Below are positions 1 through 7,629 of a DNA stretch of 26,465 nucleotides, in pieces; the first letter of the stretch is position 1; each line of letters opens with the position of its first letter. The translations under genes and the position numbers were made by a program. The notes under the pieces are model-generated. The model was not told the DNA's origin. It did not search any database and was given only the letters and a program-made list of their open reading frames with translations. Origin of the DNA: JBBRQP01 sp038226175 (GTDB lineage: Bacteria > Cyanobacteriota > Cyanobacteriia > Gloeobacterales > Anthocerotibacteraceae); assembly GCA_038226175.1 (NCBI GenBank), contig JBBRQP010000038.1, forward strand, positions 1 through 26,465, written 5' to 3'.

Positions 1-136
1 ACGCTCCCAAGGCAAGCGTGACAAAGAAAGTCTTGAAGAAGCGATAGGACAAGGGCTAAAGCGTATTACAGAAACTGATGCGAAAGGTTGGTTCACTCAC
101 TCTGGTTATCTTGGTACATCCGTATGAAAACCGCTG
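1..136 (+). mobile_element. IS630-family element, 3' (right) end, partial
   Basis: This is the inner end of an insertion sequence whose remainder lies outside the window. It holds the last codons of a transposase and a short terminal stretch ending in CCGCTG, directly followed by a TA dinucleotide at 137-138. A CAG/CTG tip and a TA target are what IS630/Tc1-mariner elements use. The same bases occur in reverse complement at the right edge of the window, and identity stops just after the TA, which fixes the element boundary. The element interrupts the cas1 gene on the other strand. Confidence 0.85.
2..127 (+). CDS. IS630-family transposase, C-terminal fragment
   Basis: The open frame enters from outside the window and stops with TGA at 125-127. 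Its 41 residues include EEAIGQGLKRIT and DAKGWFTHSGY, which resemble the C-terminal tail of cyanobacterial IS630 DDE transposases (an EAI...GWF..CGY-like pattern). The DDE catalytic residues lie upstream and are not visible, so it cannot be said whether the enzyme is intact. The identical tail occurs at the other window edge. Family assignment rests on the tail motif plus the TA insertion site. Confidence 0.75.
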   Translation, partial: RSQGKRDKESLEEAIGQGLKRITETDAKGWFTHSGYLGTSV

Positions 137-416
137 TAAGTTGTTTTTGTAAACTCCAGAGACGGCCTTTACCACGACTCAACGGACTCAAACTCCCATA
201 TAACCACCCCTGCTGCGAAAGATACGCCACCAAAATCTCACGCTTGAGACAAGCACGCGTCGCATCAAGCGTCAGATGTGACCGCCCAAAAATCAAGATC
301 CGCTCTAGCAAAGGCAGAGGTAGCTTTTGCATAATGCGATTTTGCTGATAGACCGCCAAATACTCTCCATCCTTACTCAGCTGACAGCCCTGCTCCAAAA
401 CATACAGACTAGTCAC
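137..416 (-). pseudogene. cas1: cas1, N-terminal fragment cut by IS630
   Basis: About 93 residues of the N-terminal beta-sheet domain of Cas1, the CRISPR spacer-integration endonuclease, are present. The pattern is the usual Cas1 opening: SLYVLEQGCQLSKDGEYLAV, then LPLPLLERILIFGRSHLTL and LKREILVAYLSQQGWLYGSL. The GTG start at 416-414 overlaps the csx18 stop by 8 bases, so the two are translationally coupled. The frame runs into the IS630 end at 136; the residues that follow (to a stop near 93) come from the insertion sequence. The whole alpha-helical catalytic domain with the metal-binding Glu and His residues is missing here, so the product should be inactive in adaptation. The separated 3' part may sit beyond the left IS copy, outside the window. 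Confidence 0.82.
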
Positions 417-636
417 GTCCCCGCTCCCGCAACACAACCCCATCCGCTGCACCCAAATAGCGCACCACGCCCTCAGCAATACCCCCGACCACCAGACTCG
501 AAAAAGTCACCGCCATCGTACAGGTCAAAACCGCCGCTAACCCCAAAGGCGCAACCAACAAAATAATCAACGTCACCAAACCATTAAAAAAAGCTACCGA
601 ACCCGCCCGAAACAATAACACTCTTGTCCTGCTCAT
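409..636 (-). CDS. csx18: CRISPR-associated protein Csx18
   Basis: A 75-residue membrane protein. After a short basic N-terminus (MSRTRVLLFR) come two adjoining hydrophobic segments, roughly residues 14-32 and 34-52, containing NGLVTLIILLVAPLGLAAVL. From memory this NG.ITLIILLIAPLGLAAV pattern is the signature of cyanobacterial Csx18, a small protein of unknown function encoded next to cas1, usually in type III or mixed CRISPR loci. Immediate coupling to cas1 (8-base overlap) supports the call. The ATG at 636 gives the usual family length; an in-frame GTG at 657 would add seven residues, and neither has a convincing ribosome site. No CRISPR array or other cas gene is in the window, so this is the edge of a locus or a remnant. 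Confidence 0.72.
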   Translation of the reverse strand: MSRTRVLLFRAGSVAFFNGLVTLIILLVAPLGLAAVLTCTMAVTFSSLVVGGIAEGVVRYLGAADGVVLRERGRD

Positions 637-664
637 CAGAGTTTTTACCCAATGCACCTCACAT

Positions 665-691
665 TGATTGTCAGCAATCAGGCTTTTTTTT
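665..691 (+). terminator. Possible intrinsic terminator, first of a tandem pair
   Basis: TGATTG and CAATCA form a 6-bp stem with a TCAG loop at 665-680, followed by GGC and eight T. The geometry is that of a weak Rho-independent terminator on the + strand. No + strand gene lies upstream except the transposase tail, so it would stop transcription running antisense through cas1-csx18. Confidence 0.35.
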
Positions 692-696
692 GCGAC

Positions 697-729
697 AAAT
701 TCGTGCGCATAACGAAATTAGGCTTTTTT
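697..729 (+). terminator. Possible intrinsic terminator, second of a tandem pair
   Basis: AAATTCGT (697-704) pairs with ACGAAATT (712-719) at 7 of 8 positions around a 7-base loop, followed by AGGC and six T. It repeats the design of the hairpin 30 bases upstream, and both share a nearly identical AAT(C/T)AGGCTTTTTT segment. Alternatively the A/T-rich stretch serves as promoter DNA for csx18 on the other strand. Confidence 0.3.
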
Positions 730-754
730 AGTATCAGCAAAATGGGATCAAAGC

Positions 755-1036
755 TCAACTCTGTAGCTCACGTTTCTGGATAGAACGTAGACGGTCTGAA
801 TCGCTGGCAATGCGCACAACTTTATAGGTGCGTAAGAGAGAAAACGTTGATACGGCAGACACCATAATTAATTGACGTGGTTGATCCCAAGGGCGAGAAA
901 AGCCAATAGTGATAATCCATTCATTAGTCTCATCATCAAACATGACTTCCTCAAGACCAATATTGATAAGCTGCTCATCGGCAAAGAGATAAGCAATATG
1001 CTGTTTAGCAAGCACAACAGCTTTTTTTGCATCCAT
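755..1036 (-). CDS. Conserved hypothetical protein, 93 aa
   Basis: A small acidic soluble protein with no signal or membrane segment. It starts MDAKKAVVLAKQHI; its centre reads INIGLEEVMFDDETNEWIIT and then IGFSRPWD, and its end is RTYKVVRIASDS. I recall uncharacterised cyanobacterial proteins with the same GLEEV.FDD....W.ITIGFSRPW and YKVV patterns, which look like a small PepSY-type alpha/beta fold, but I know of no assigned function. The ATG at 1036 is chosen because AAAGGA stands 7-8 bases upstream; an open frame continues to 1093 without a better site. It is separated from csx18 by a gap with two hairpins and follows metH on the same strand after about 80 bases. Confidence 0.65.
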   Translation of the reverse strand: MDAKKAVVLAKQHIAYLFADEQLINIGLEEVMFDDETNEWIITIGFSRPWDQPRQLIMVSAVSTFSLLRTYKVVRIASDSDRLRSIQKRELQS

Positions 1037-1115
1037 CTGAATATCCTTTGAGCTGGCTCCTAACTGTTTGCTATGCCGAAATTCTTTGACCAACTAATTC
1101 AGCTATGAACATAGA

Positions 1116-4100
1116 TCACGCACTAAAGTAACGCGCCTCAGGATGATAGCTAACCAACGCTGTCGTCGACTGCTCAGGATACAGTTGCAGATTTTCATCC
1201 ATCGTCAGATGAATGCGTTCAGCCCGCAAAAGATAGAGTAATTTACGTTGATCACGGATATTCGGACAGGCCGGATAACCAAAGGAATAACGAGAACCTT
1301 GGTAACCTTGACTAATCATTTTTGCCATTTCAGGCGCATCATGATCACTGATCCCTAACTCCCGCCGAATCCGTGCATGAACCCAGTCAGCCAATGCTTC
1401 CGCCGTCTGTACTGCTAATCCCGCAAAGTAGAGATAGTCCGCATAATTATTAGCTTGGTAGAGTGTTTGGGCATTTTGGCTCGCACTTTCCCCAGAAGTA
1501 ACTGCTTGTAAAGGCAGTACATCCATCTGAGTCGAACCCACTGGACTGTAAAAGTCACTAATGCATAATTTATCTTGTCCTTGCTGACGGGGAAACCTAA
1601 AACGTGCCGCAATTTGAAGTTTACTTAGATCACCCGTTGCTTGATAGCGTGCCAGAGATTTTAAGGTATAAACTAACAGCTCATCTTCTTGGGCTTGACA
1701 AGGAAAATAACCATAGGCAATGGCTGGCGAAAGTAAATTTTCTGCCACAGACCGTGATTTCCAGTGTTCGAAAATTGGTAACATTTTTTCATGTACCAGC
1801 TGCTCATAGACTACCCTTGATTGGTCTTTTTGTTTACGAAACTGCCACTGTCCACTAATCAAGGCTTTGACATCCAAAAACTTGAACACTTCTGTAATAT
1901 CCAAGTCTTGCTGACGCAAAATCTTACTTCCCCAAAATGGCGGTGTTGGACGAGTAATATCTAAAGCAACTTTAGAGCGTACCCCTAGTTGTCGTTTACG
2001 CCGTTTTGTTTTTTCTGAAAGTAACATACCAGAACTGGTCTCGACCGATTTGGTGACCGTCAGATCATCCAAGAAACCAACCGTATTTGACCATTGTCCA
2101 GTGGCTTTAGTTTTCATTAAGCGATCAAGAAAATGTAGTCCCGCGAAAGCATCAGGAGAATAAGTTACTTTACCCTTGTAAACTTGCTGACAATCGACCT
2201 CCACAAAACGCCGCGTCAACGCCGCCCCACCCAAAATGACCGGTAAGGTGATGCCCCGTTCATTAAAGATTTGTAGATTCTCTTTCATGATCACCGTGGA
2301 CTTGACGAGTAAGCCACTCATCCCCACACAGTCGGGTTGGTGTTCTGCAATCGCTTGGATAAAGTTTTCAATCGGTGTTTTGATACCCAAGTCAAAAACT
2401 TTGTAGCCATTATTTGTCAAAATAATATTAACCAGATTTTTGCCAATATCATGGACATCACCCTTGACCGTACCAATTAAGAGTTTGCCTTTCTCCGAAC
2501 CCTCGACGCGCTCCATAAATTGTTCTAAATAGGCGACCGCCGCTTTCATAGTCTCAGCCGATTGCAACACAAAAGGTAGCTGCATTTGTCCGCTACCAAA
2601 CAGCTCGCCGACGGTTTTCATGCCATCAAGCAAATAATCATTGATGATCACGAGCGGCGTATACCCTTGCGTCATCGCTTCTTCGAGGTCAGCAGGCAAA
2701 TTAACCCGATTGCCATCAATAATGCGCTGCGTGAGGCGTTCTTCAACGGGTTTGAGGGCTTGCTCTTCGGCTCGCTCAGCCTGTGTGCTACCAGTATTGA
2801 CCGTATAATAATTCAGCAGTTTTTGTAAAGGGTCACCATCCACCCAATCATCAAAAATCAAACGGCGATGTAACTCTTTCTCCTCTTCAGACACCCGGTA
2901 GATGGGTAAGATTTTGGAAGCATGAACAATCGCCATATCCAAACCACTCTGTAGGGCGTAATAGAGATAAACCGAATTGAGCACATGACGGACTTTGGGC
3001 TTAAATCCAAAAGAAATATTTGATAAGCCCAAAATTGTTTTAACCCCAGGTAAATGCTCTTTAATAATCCGAAGGCCTTCGAGGGTTTCTAAGCCCAAGC
3101 GGCGGTCATCTGCATTGCCAGTCGCTAAAGTAAAGGTCAACGGGTCAAAAATTAGATCCTCTGGCTGCATGCCATATTTATGCACCGCCAAATCATAGAT
3201 ACGTTGGGCAATCGCTAACTTACGCGCGACGGTCTTGGCCATGCCCGCTTCTCGGTCTTCATCAATGGTCAAAGCAATCACAGCCGCACCAAATTCCTTA
3301 CATAGGGGCAGGACTTTCGCCATGCGCTCCTCGCCATCTTCGAGGTTAATTGAGTTAACCACCGCCCGACTCCCCAACTGTTCTAGGGCAACGCGCAAAA
3401 CAGGCAATTCAGTCGAGTCTACGACCAAGGGCAAGGTTGCTGCAGTTTTGAGCCGTTCGATTAGGTTGCGCATATCTTGCACCCCATCGCGTCCCACATA
3501 ATCGACACACACATCTAAAAAGTGCGCCCCTTCTCGTTCTTGGGCTTTAGCCATCGCTACCATGCCATCCCAGTCTTCTGCGAGCAGCAACTCCCGAAAC
3601 TGCTTAGAGCCATTAGCATTTAAGCGTTCACCCACCATCACTGGGCCGGGGGTCATCTGCAAAGGCGCAATGCTATAGAGAGAAGCAGCGGCGGCAATTA
3701 ATTCCGGTTGCCGGACTTGGGGCGTGATCTGAGCTACGGCCTGAGCGAGGGCGTGAATATGGGCTGGGGTGGTACCACAGCAGCCACCCACCACATTGAC
3801 CCCAAGATCACGCACCATCGCACCTACGCGCAGCACCAATTCTTCGGGAGATAGATGATAGTGGGTATGACCGCCGATATTTTCTGGTAATCCAGCATTG
3901 GGAATTACCGAAATTGCAAAGGGCGAATGGTTAGATAAATAGCGAATATGTTCTGCCATATGTTCAGGGCCGGTGGCACAGTTAAGCCCTAGCACATCAA
4001 TCGGATACGGACTCAACACCGTCAAGGCTGTAGCAATATCCGAACCTGCCAACATCGTGCCGCGTGGCGGTGGCTCAAAGGTCAACGAGGCCATCACAGG

Positions 4101-4655
4101 CAAACGCACGCCCCGTTCAGCATATAGCTGAAACACCGCGCTCAAAGCAGCCTTGGTTTGCAAAAGGTCAAAGCAGGTTTCAATCAAAAATAAATCCACC
4201 CCGCCATCAAGTAGCCCAAGGGCTTGGGTGTAATATTCTTGCACCATATCGCGATAACTAATCCCGCCAAAAGTCGGCATTTTATTGGTCGGTCCCATCG
4301 ATCCAGCAACAAAGCGTGGCTTGGCAGGCGTCGAAAAGGCTTGTGCTACTTCTTTAGCGAGTTGGGCGGCTTTGAGATTAAGTTCATAGGCCAAATCGGC
4401 AATATCATAATCTGCTAGGACAATAGCAGTTGAACCAAAGGAATTGGTTTCAATAACGTCAGCGCCCGCTTCCAAAAAACTGGCATGAATACTTTTGACG
4501 ACCTCAGGGGCTGACTTGACTAGATATTCGTTACAGCCCTCTAGCGCCTTACCCCCAAAATCATCGGCACTTAGATCCAAATTTTGTACACTCGTGCCCA
4601 TGCCACCATCAAAAACCAGGACACGTTCTTTTAGCAGTTCCAAAAAGGATTTCAT
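1116..4655 (-). CDS. metH: Cobalamin-dependent methionine synthase
   Basis: Transfers the methyl group of 5-methyltetrahydrofolate to homocysteine through enzyme-bound cobalamin, in the cytoplasm. The 1179 residues carry all four modules. The homocysteine domain (about 1-315) has zinc ligands C226 in LNCATGP and C292-C293 in GGCCGTTP. The pterin domain (about 335-600) includes VGERLNANGSK. The B12 cap and binding domains (about 645-880) contain DVHDIG at 733-738, where H735 is the cobalt ligand. The reactivation domain (about 920-1179) contains the SAM-binding GYPACP at 1126-1131. Length is near that of the E. coli enzyme (about 1227), so the gene is complete. No clear Shine-Dalgarno sequence precedes the ATG. 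No cobalamin riboswitch could be recognised upstream, though a long inverted repeat lies in the leader. Confidence 0.97.
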   Translation of the reverse strand: MKSFLELLKERVLVFDGGMGTSVQNLDLSADDFGGKALEGCNEYLVKSAPEVVKSIHASFLEAGADVIETNSFGSTAIVLADYDIADLAYELNLKAAQLAKEVAQAFSTPAKPRFVAGSMGPTNKMPTFGGISYRDMVQEYYTQALGLLDGGVDLFLIETCFDLLQTKAALSAVFQLYAERGVRLPVMASLTFEPPPRGTMLAGSDIATALTVLSPYPIDVLGLNCATGPEHMAEHIRYLSNHSPFAISVIPNAGLPENIGGHTHYHLSPEELVLRVGAMVRDLGVNVVGGCCGTTPAHIHALAQAVAQITPQVRQPELIAAAASLYSIAPLQMTPGPVMVGERLNANGSKQFRELLLAEDWDGMVAMAKAQEREGAHFLDVCVDYVGRDGVQDMRNLIERLKTAATLPLVVDSTELPVLRVALEQLGSRAVVNSINLEDGEERMAKVLPLCKEFGAAVIALTIDEDREAGMAKTVARKLAIAQRIYDLAVHKYGMQPEDLIFDPLTFTLATGNADDRRLGLETLEGLRIIKEHLPGVKTILGLSNISFGFKPKVRHVLNSVYLYYALQSGLDMAIVHASKILPIYRVSEEEKELHRRLIFDDWVDGDPLQKLLNYYTVNTGSTQAERAEEQALKPVEERLTQRIIDGNRVNLPADLEEAMTQGYTPLVIINDYLLDGMKTVGELFGSGQMQLPFVLQSAETMKAAVAYLEQFMERVEGSEKGKLLIGTVKGDVHDIGKNLVNIILTNNGYKVFDLGIKTPIENFIQAIAEHQPDCVGMSGLLVKSTVIMKENLQIFNERGITLPVILGGAALTRRFVEVDCQQVYKGKVTYSPDAFAGLHFLDRLMKTKATGQWSNTVGFLDDLTVTKSVETSSGMLLSEKTKRRKRQLGVRSKVALDITRPTPPFWGSKILRQQDLDITEVFKFLDVKALISGQWQFRKQKDQSRVVYEQLVHEKMLPIFEHWKSRSVAENLLSPAIAYGYFPCQAQEDELLVYTLKSLARYQATGDLSKLQIAARFRFPRQQGQDKLCISDFYSPVGSTQMDVLPLQAVTSGESASQNAQTLYQANNYADYLYFAGLAVQTAEALADWVHARIRRELGISDHDAPEMAKMISQGYQGSRYSFGYPACPNIRDQRKLLYLLRAERIHLTMDENLQLYPEQSTTALVSYHPEARYFSA

Positions 4656-4692
4656 ATCAAGAGTCGTGAAGGGGTGATCATACGATCATACC

Positions 4693-4753
4693 GAGCCTCA
4701 GAACATTTGGCTATGACACACTTTGACAGCAATCTTACTCAGTGGTGAGGCTC
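4693..4753 (-). promoter_or_regulatory. Inverted repeat in presumed metH leader
   Basis: GAGCCTCA at 4693-4700 and TGAGGCTC at 4746-4753 are perfectly complementary over 8 bases with 45 bases between them, about 40 bases upstream of the metH start. In a metH transcript this would close a long stem-loop. It matches no riboswitch class I can recognise (I looked for cobalamin and SAM/SAH core motifs). A structured leader or an operator are both possible. Confidence 0.3.
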
Positions 4754-5078
4754 AGCAGATTACCTGACAACTATGTAGGTTCACACATTATCGAGAACGC
4801 CCCGTCTATTTACGATCAGTACACCATTCAGCAGCTGAGTTTGGGTGGTGCCGATTAGCATAATTACTGAGATGCTTTTGGATATGCTAGAGCTGTAATT
4901 ACGTACCATTACTGATTTTTTTTGAGTATTACTATTTTTGGTAAACAAAATAGAGTGTGTTTGCTAGTTATCACGTAAAAAACTGTTTTGGGCAATAGTA
5001 TCTTAACTGCAAAATTTCTGGCGCAGCTGCTTTATGTACGGGAAAACTAGTACTTTCACAAAGTCTTAAATGCACGGA

Positions 5079-5107
5079 TTTAGTAACTAGTTCAGTCGCG
5101 ATATAAC
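5079..5107 (+). promoter_or_regulatory. Candidate sigma70-type promoter of the 5157 gene
   Basis: TATAAC at 5102-5107 is a good -10 element, with a weak -35 (TTTAGT, 5079-5084) at a 17-base spacing. Transcription would begin near 5114, giving a leader of roughly 43 bases. Two similar AACTA(G/A)TTCA segments flank the -10. Confidence 0.35.
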
Positions 5108-5156
5108 TAATTCATGGTTCCGTAATGCACGGCTTCGACCCATTGGAGGCAACAGC

Positions 5157-5624
5157 ATGTTTAACTTTAAGTCAGCTCTAAAAACTCTAACTATTACACT
5201 TTTTGTTTGCGGTCTCACCACAATTGCCAACGCAGAACCAGAATCGACGGTGCAACCAACCCTGACCGCTATGACCACTTCTACCACCCAAATCAATCCT
5301 GAAGTCGCCCTAGCTGAGCATCTTAAACAGATTGGTGCCCGGGTGTATGTCCGCAATGGTTGTCCATTTGCTGCGGTGCAACGAGAATTTTTTGGGAACC
5401 AAGCTGCCTCGAGCATCGAAGAAGTTAATTGTTCTAATCACGGTGATCAGTGCTCAAAAAATAACGTAGTCGTCTCACCTTCTTGGGAAATTAACGGTAA
5501 GATTTATACCGGCATCAAAAGCCTACGCATCTTGGCTCTAATTTCTGGTTATCAAGGATCCAAATCTTTTAGCCGTCTTGCAGAAGTACAACGTGGTATT
5601 GCGGGTTTAGCCTTTGCCCGTTGA
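5157..5624 (+). CDS. Exported thioredoxin-fold protein, single active-site Cys
   Basis: The first 26 residues form a Sec signal peptide (basic KSALK, hydrophobic core, cleavage after ANA). The mature part resembles the thioredoxin-like domain attached to cyanobacterial VKOR proteins: LAEHLKQIGARVYVRNGCPF, a Cys pair (C92, C99), SPSWEINGKIYTGIKS with the cis-Pro loop at P108, and a final LISGYQGS. In the usual domain the active site is WCPHC; here it is GCPFA (C69-P-F-A), so the resolving Cys is missing. The enzyme cannot be a standard dithiol oxidoreductase and may act through C69 alone or in isomerase-like or structural ways. GGAGG seven bases before the ATG fixes the start. It ends one base from the convergent TPR gene. 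Confidence 0.75.
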   Translation: MFNFKSALKTLTITLFVCGLTTIANAEPESTVQPTLTAMTTSTTQINPEVALAEHLKQIGARVYVRNGCPFAAVQREFFGNQAASSIEEVNCSNHGDQCSKNNVVVSPSWEINGKIYTGIKSLRILALISGYQGSKSFSRLAEVQRGIAGLAFAR

Positions 5625-5625
5625 G

Positions 5626-7608
5626 TTAGAGTGTGCGTAGAGCTTGGATAGCCTGTTGCAGATTAACCGTATTATTTTGTTGATCAAAAAGTTTGACTGC
5701 TTTTTGTAGATCGAAACGCGCGTTACTTTTGTCCCCGCGATTAATGCGAATTAAACCGCGATTATAATAGGCGGTTGCGTAGTTGGGATTGATTTTGATT
5801 GCTTGACTATAGTCAGCAATGGCACCTTTTTGATCACCCAAACCCAGACGCGTAGTTCCTCGGTTACTAAAGGCCAAAGCGGTGGGCGTGATCCGAATCG
5901 CTTGGGTATAGTCAGCCATAGCCCCCTTACGATCACCTAAATTCAACCGGGCTAAGCCACGATTCGTATAGGCTTGTGCAAAATTAGGATTGAGTAGGAT
6001 GGCCTGACTCCAAGCGCTGATCGCTGCGCGACTGTCGCCTAAGGTATAGGCTCGGTTTCCTTTTCTCAAAAAAGTTAAGACCATATTGGGCGGTAAACTA
6101 GCGGTGGCCGGGGTGAGCTGGGGCTGACTAGCTGGGGTCGTAGTCTGATCCGTGGGTAAGGGACTAAAGCTCGAGGGCGGTAAAATGGCGGTCTGGTTCG
6201 CGGTCACGGGGGTTTTTTGAAGTATCGCTTGGGCGCGATTCGCATCTTCGAGGGCAGCTTGGGTTTGACCGAGTTCGCTATAGAGACTGCTGCGATTAGC
6301 GTAGGCTAGAGCAAATTGGGGATTACTGCGAATAGCCTGGGTATAGTCCTCGAGTGCACCCTGACGATTACCCAATTGCAACCGTGCCGCGCCACGATTA
6401 TTGTAGGCTGAGGCATCATTGGGTTTGAGTTCTAAGACTTGGCTATAGTCATTCAGAGCACCAGCTATGTCGCCTGCCTCGGCGCGTAAGACCCCCCGAT
6501 TGTAGTAGGAAAGGGCATCTTTAGGATTGAGACCGACGGCTTGGGTATAGTCGGCGATGGCTTGGGTTTTATCACCTAAGCTGGTGTAGGCAATCGCCCG
6601 ATTACTGTAGGCTTCGGCAAAACCAGGATTTAAGGTAATTGCTTGACTCCAATCGGTGACAGCACCGATTTTATCCCCCAAGCCATAGCTAACCGTAGCC
6701 CGACTAAAGTAGGCTGTATCATCTTTGGGGCTAAGGCGTATGACTTGGCTATAGTCACTTAGAGCACCCTGTTTATCACCAGACTCAACTCGGGCATCAG
6801 CACGGTTATAGTAGGCATCAGCAAGATCCGGATTAAGACGAATCGCCTGTGTCCAGTCATCAATTGCCCTTTCTTTATCCCCCAAACTATAACGGGTATT
6901 CGCTCGGCGGTAATATTCAACCGCACTTTGAGGGTTGCTCACATAGGTTTTTTGGGGAGATTTTTCATAGACAGCGACGCCACCACTAAGGGTTGTTTCG
7001 GGCATGATCAGTAAAGATTGATTGAGGTCTTCGATACCCCCTGAGCGCGTACTACTGAGGGGTTGCCCGCCTTGGTGTAGTCTTTTGGCTTGAGCCAGAT
7101 CAGCAGCACTCCCTTGGCTATCCCCAATTTTGCTTTTGGCCTGTGCGCGTTGCAGATAAGCCGCTGCTGATTTGGGTGTCAACCGGATTACTTGGCTCAA
7201 ATCTCCCACAGCTAAGCGCGCATCACCTAGAGCCATCCGCTCACTAGCGCGATTAAACCAAGCCTGCACTAACTGAGGATTGATCCGCAGAGCCGAGCTA
7301 TAGTCTTGCACTGCACCGCGTTTATCGCCTAGATTGCTCTTCGCTATAGCCCGATTGTAGTAACCCAGTGCATAGTCAGGGTAGGTTTGCAGGACACTAT
7401 TAAAATCCGCCAAAGCTCCGCGATTATCGCCACTCTGTAGTCGATAAACACCACGACTGAGGAGATTTTCACTGAGTAAACTGCTGCGGTCAGCAGGAAC
7501 TTGCGCAAAAACAGGTGCTAAAACTAGAGTTGGCAAGCTCAATAAAGACAAAAACAGTATGCCTGCCTGCCAACAGAGGACATACTGTTTGTGCTGGAGT
7601 AATCCCAT
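5626..7608 (-). CDS. Exported TPR-repeat protein
   Basis: 660 residues: a signal peptide (hydrophobic core LFLSLLSLPTLVLAPVFA, about residues 16-35) followed by about 15 tetratricopeptide repeats of 34 residues with the pattern AYYNRG..R..LGD..GA..DY.QAI..NP. The repeats fall into three blocks of about 4, 7 and 4, separated by linkers near residues 180-230 and 455-500; the second linker is rich in Thr, Pro, Ser and Gln. Such arrays form protein-binding superhelices, and this one should act in the periplasm, perhaps as a scaffold for envelope complexes. It is the last gene of a run of four exported proteins (21 bases after the previous stop). The start lacks a good ribosome site, so coupling to the upstream gene is likely. 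Partner unknown. Confidence 0.9.
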   Translation of the reverse strand: MGLLQHKQYVLCWQAGILFLSLLSLPTLVLAPVFAQVPADRSSLLSENLLSRGVYRLQSGDNRGALADFNSVLQTYPDYALGYYNRAIAKSNLGDKRGAVQDYSSALRINPQLVQAWFNRASERMALGDARLAVGDLSQVIRLTPKSAAAYLQRAQAKSKIGDSQGSAADLAQAKRLHQGGQPLSSTRSGGIEDLNQSLLIMPETTLSGGVAVYEKSPQKTYVSNPQSAVEYYRRANTRYSLGDKERAIDDWTQAIRLNPDLADAYYNRADARVESGDKQGALSDYSQVIRLSPKDDTAYFSRATVSYGLGDKIGAVTDWSQAITLNPGFAEAYSNRAIAYTSLGDKTQAIADYTQAVGLNPKDALSYYNRGVLRAEAGDIAGALNDYSQVLELKPNDASAYNNRGAARLQLGNRQGALEDYTQAIRSNPQFALAYANRSSLYSELGQTQAALEDANRAQAILQKTPVTANQTAILPPSSFSPLPTDQTTTPASQPQLTPATASLPPNMVLTFLRKGNRAYTLGDSRAAISAWSQAILLNPNFAQAYTNRGLARLNLGDRKGAMADYTQAIRITPTALAFSNRGTTRLGLGDQKGAIADYSQAIKINPNYATAYYNRGLIRINRGDKSNARFDLQKAVKLFDQQNNTVNLQQAIQALRTL

Positions 7609-7629
7609 GGGCGTTAGGGTAACAACCCT

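Larger units (their letters stand above)
4656..5156. other. Divergent intergenic region, metH / thioredoxin-fold gene
   Basis: About 500 bases with no convincing ORF, tRNA or known riboswitch. It is A/T-rich in the middle, including a run of eight T at 4915-4922 preceded by a GTAAT...ATTAC inverted repeat. The metH side holds an 8-bp inverted repeat (4693-4753). The other side holds a candidate promoter and a good ribosome site for the gene at 5157. Confidence 0.6.

Noticed and set aside
88..348. A + strand open frame of 86 codons beginning at 88
   Set aside because: It starts inside the IS630 end in a frame different from the transposase and runs antisense through cas1. The same first 17 residues occur at the other window edge only because the IS is repeated.
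409..479. Apparent frameshift joining the csx18 and cas1 frames through the GGGG run near 418-421
   Set aside because: A GTG start for cas1 at 416 overlapping the csx18 stop gives two normal proteins, so no frameshift is needed.
676..729. Near-identical AAT(C/T)AGGCTTTTTT segments as possible CRISPR repeats
   Set aside because: Only two short copies 40 bases apart, each explained by a hairpin and T run; no regular spacing or further copies.
4656..4900. Cobalamin riboswitch upstream of metH
   Set aside because: A CACCACTGAG stretch recalls the GCCACTG part, but the B12 box and GGGAA segments are absent.
5626..7608. Nucleotide-level repeats in the TPR gene as a tandem DNA repeat or CRISPR-like array
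   Set aside because: The periodicity of about 102 bases is the 34-residue TPR unit in an intact reading frame.
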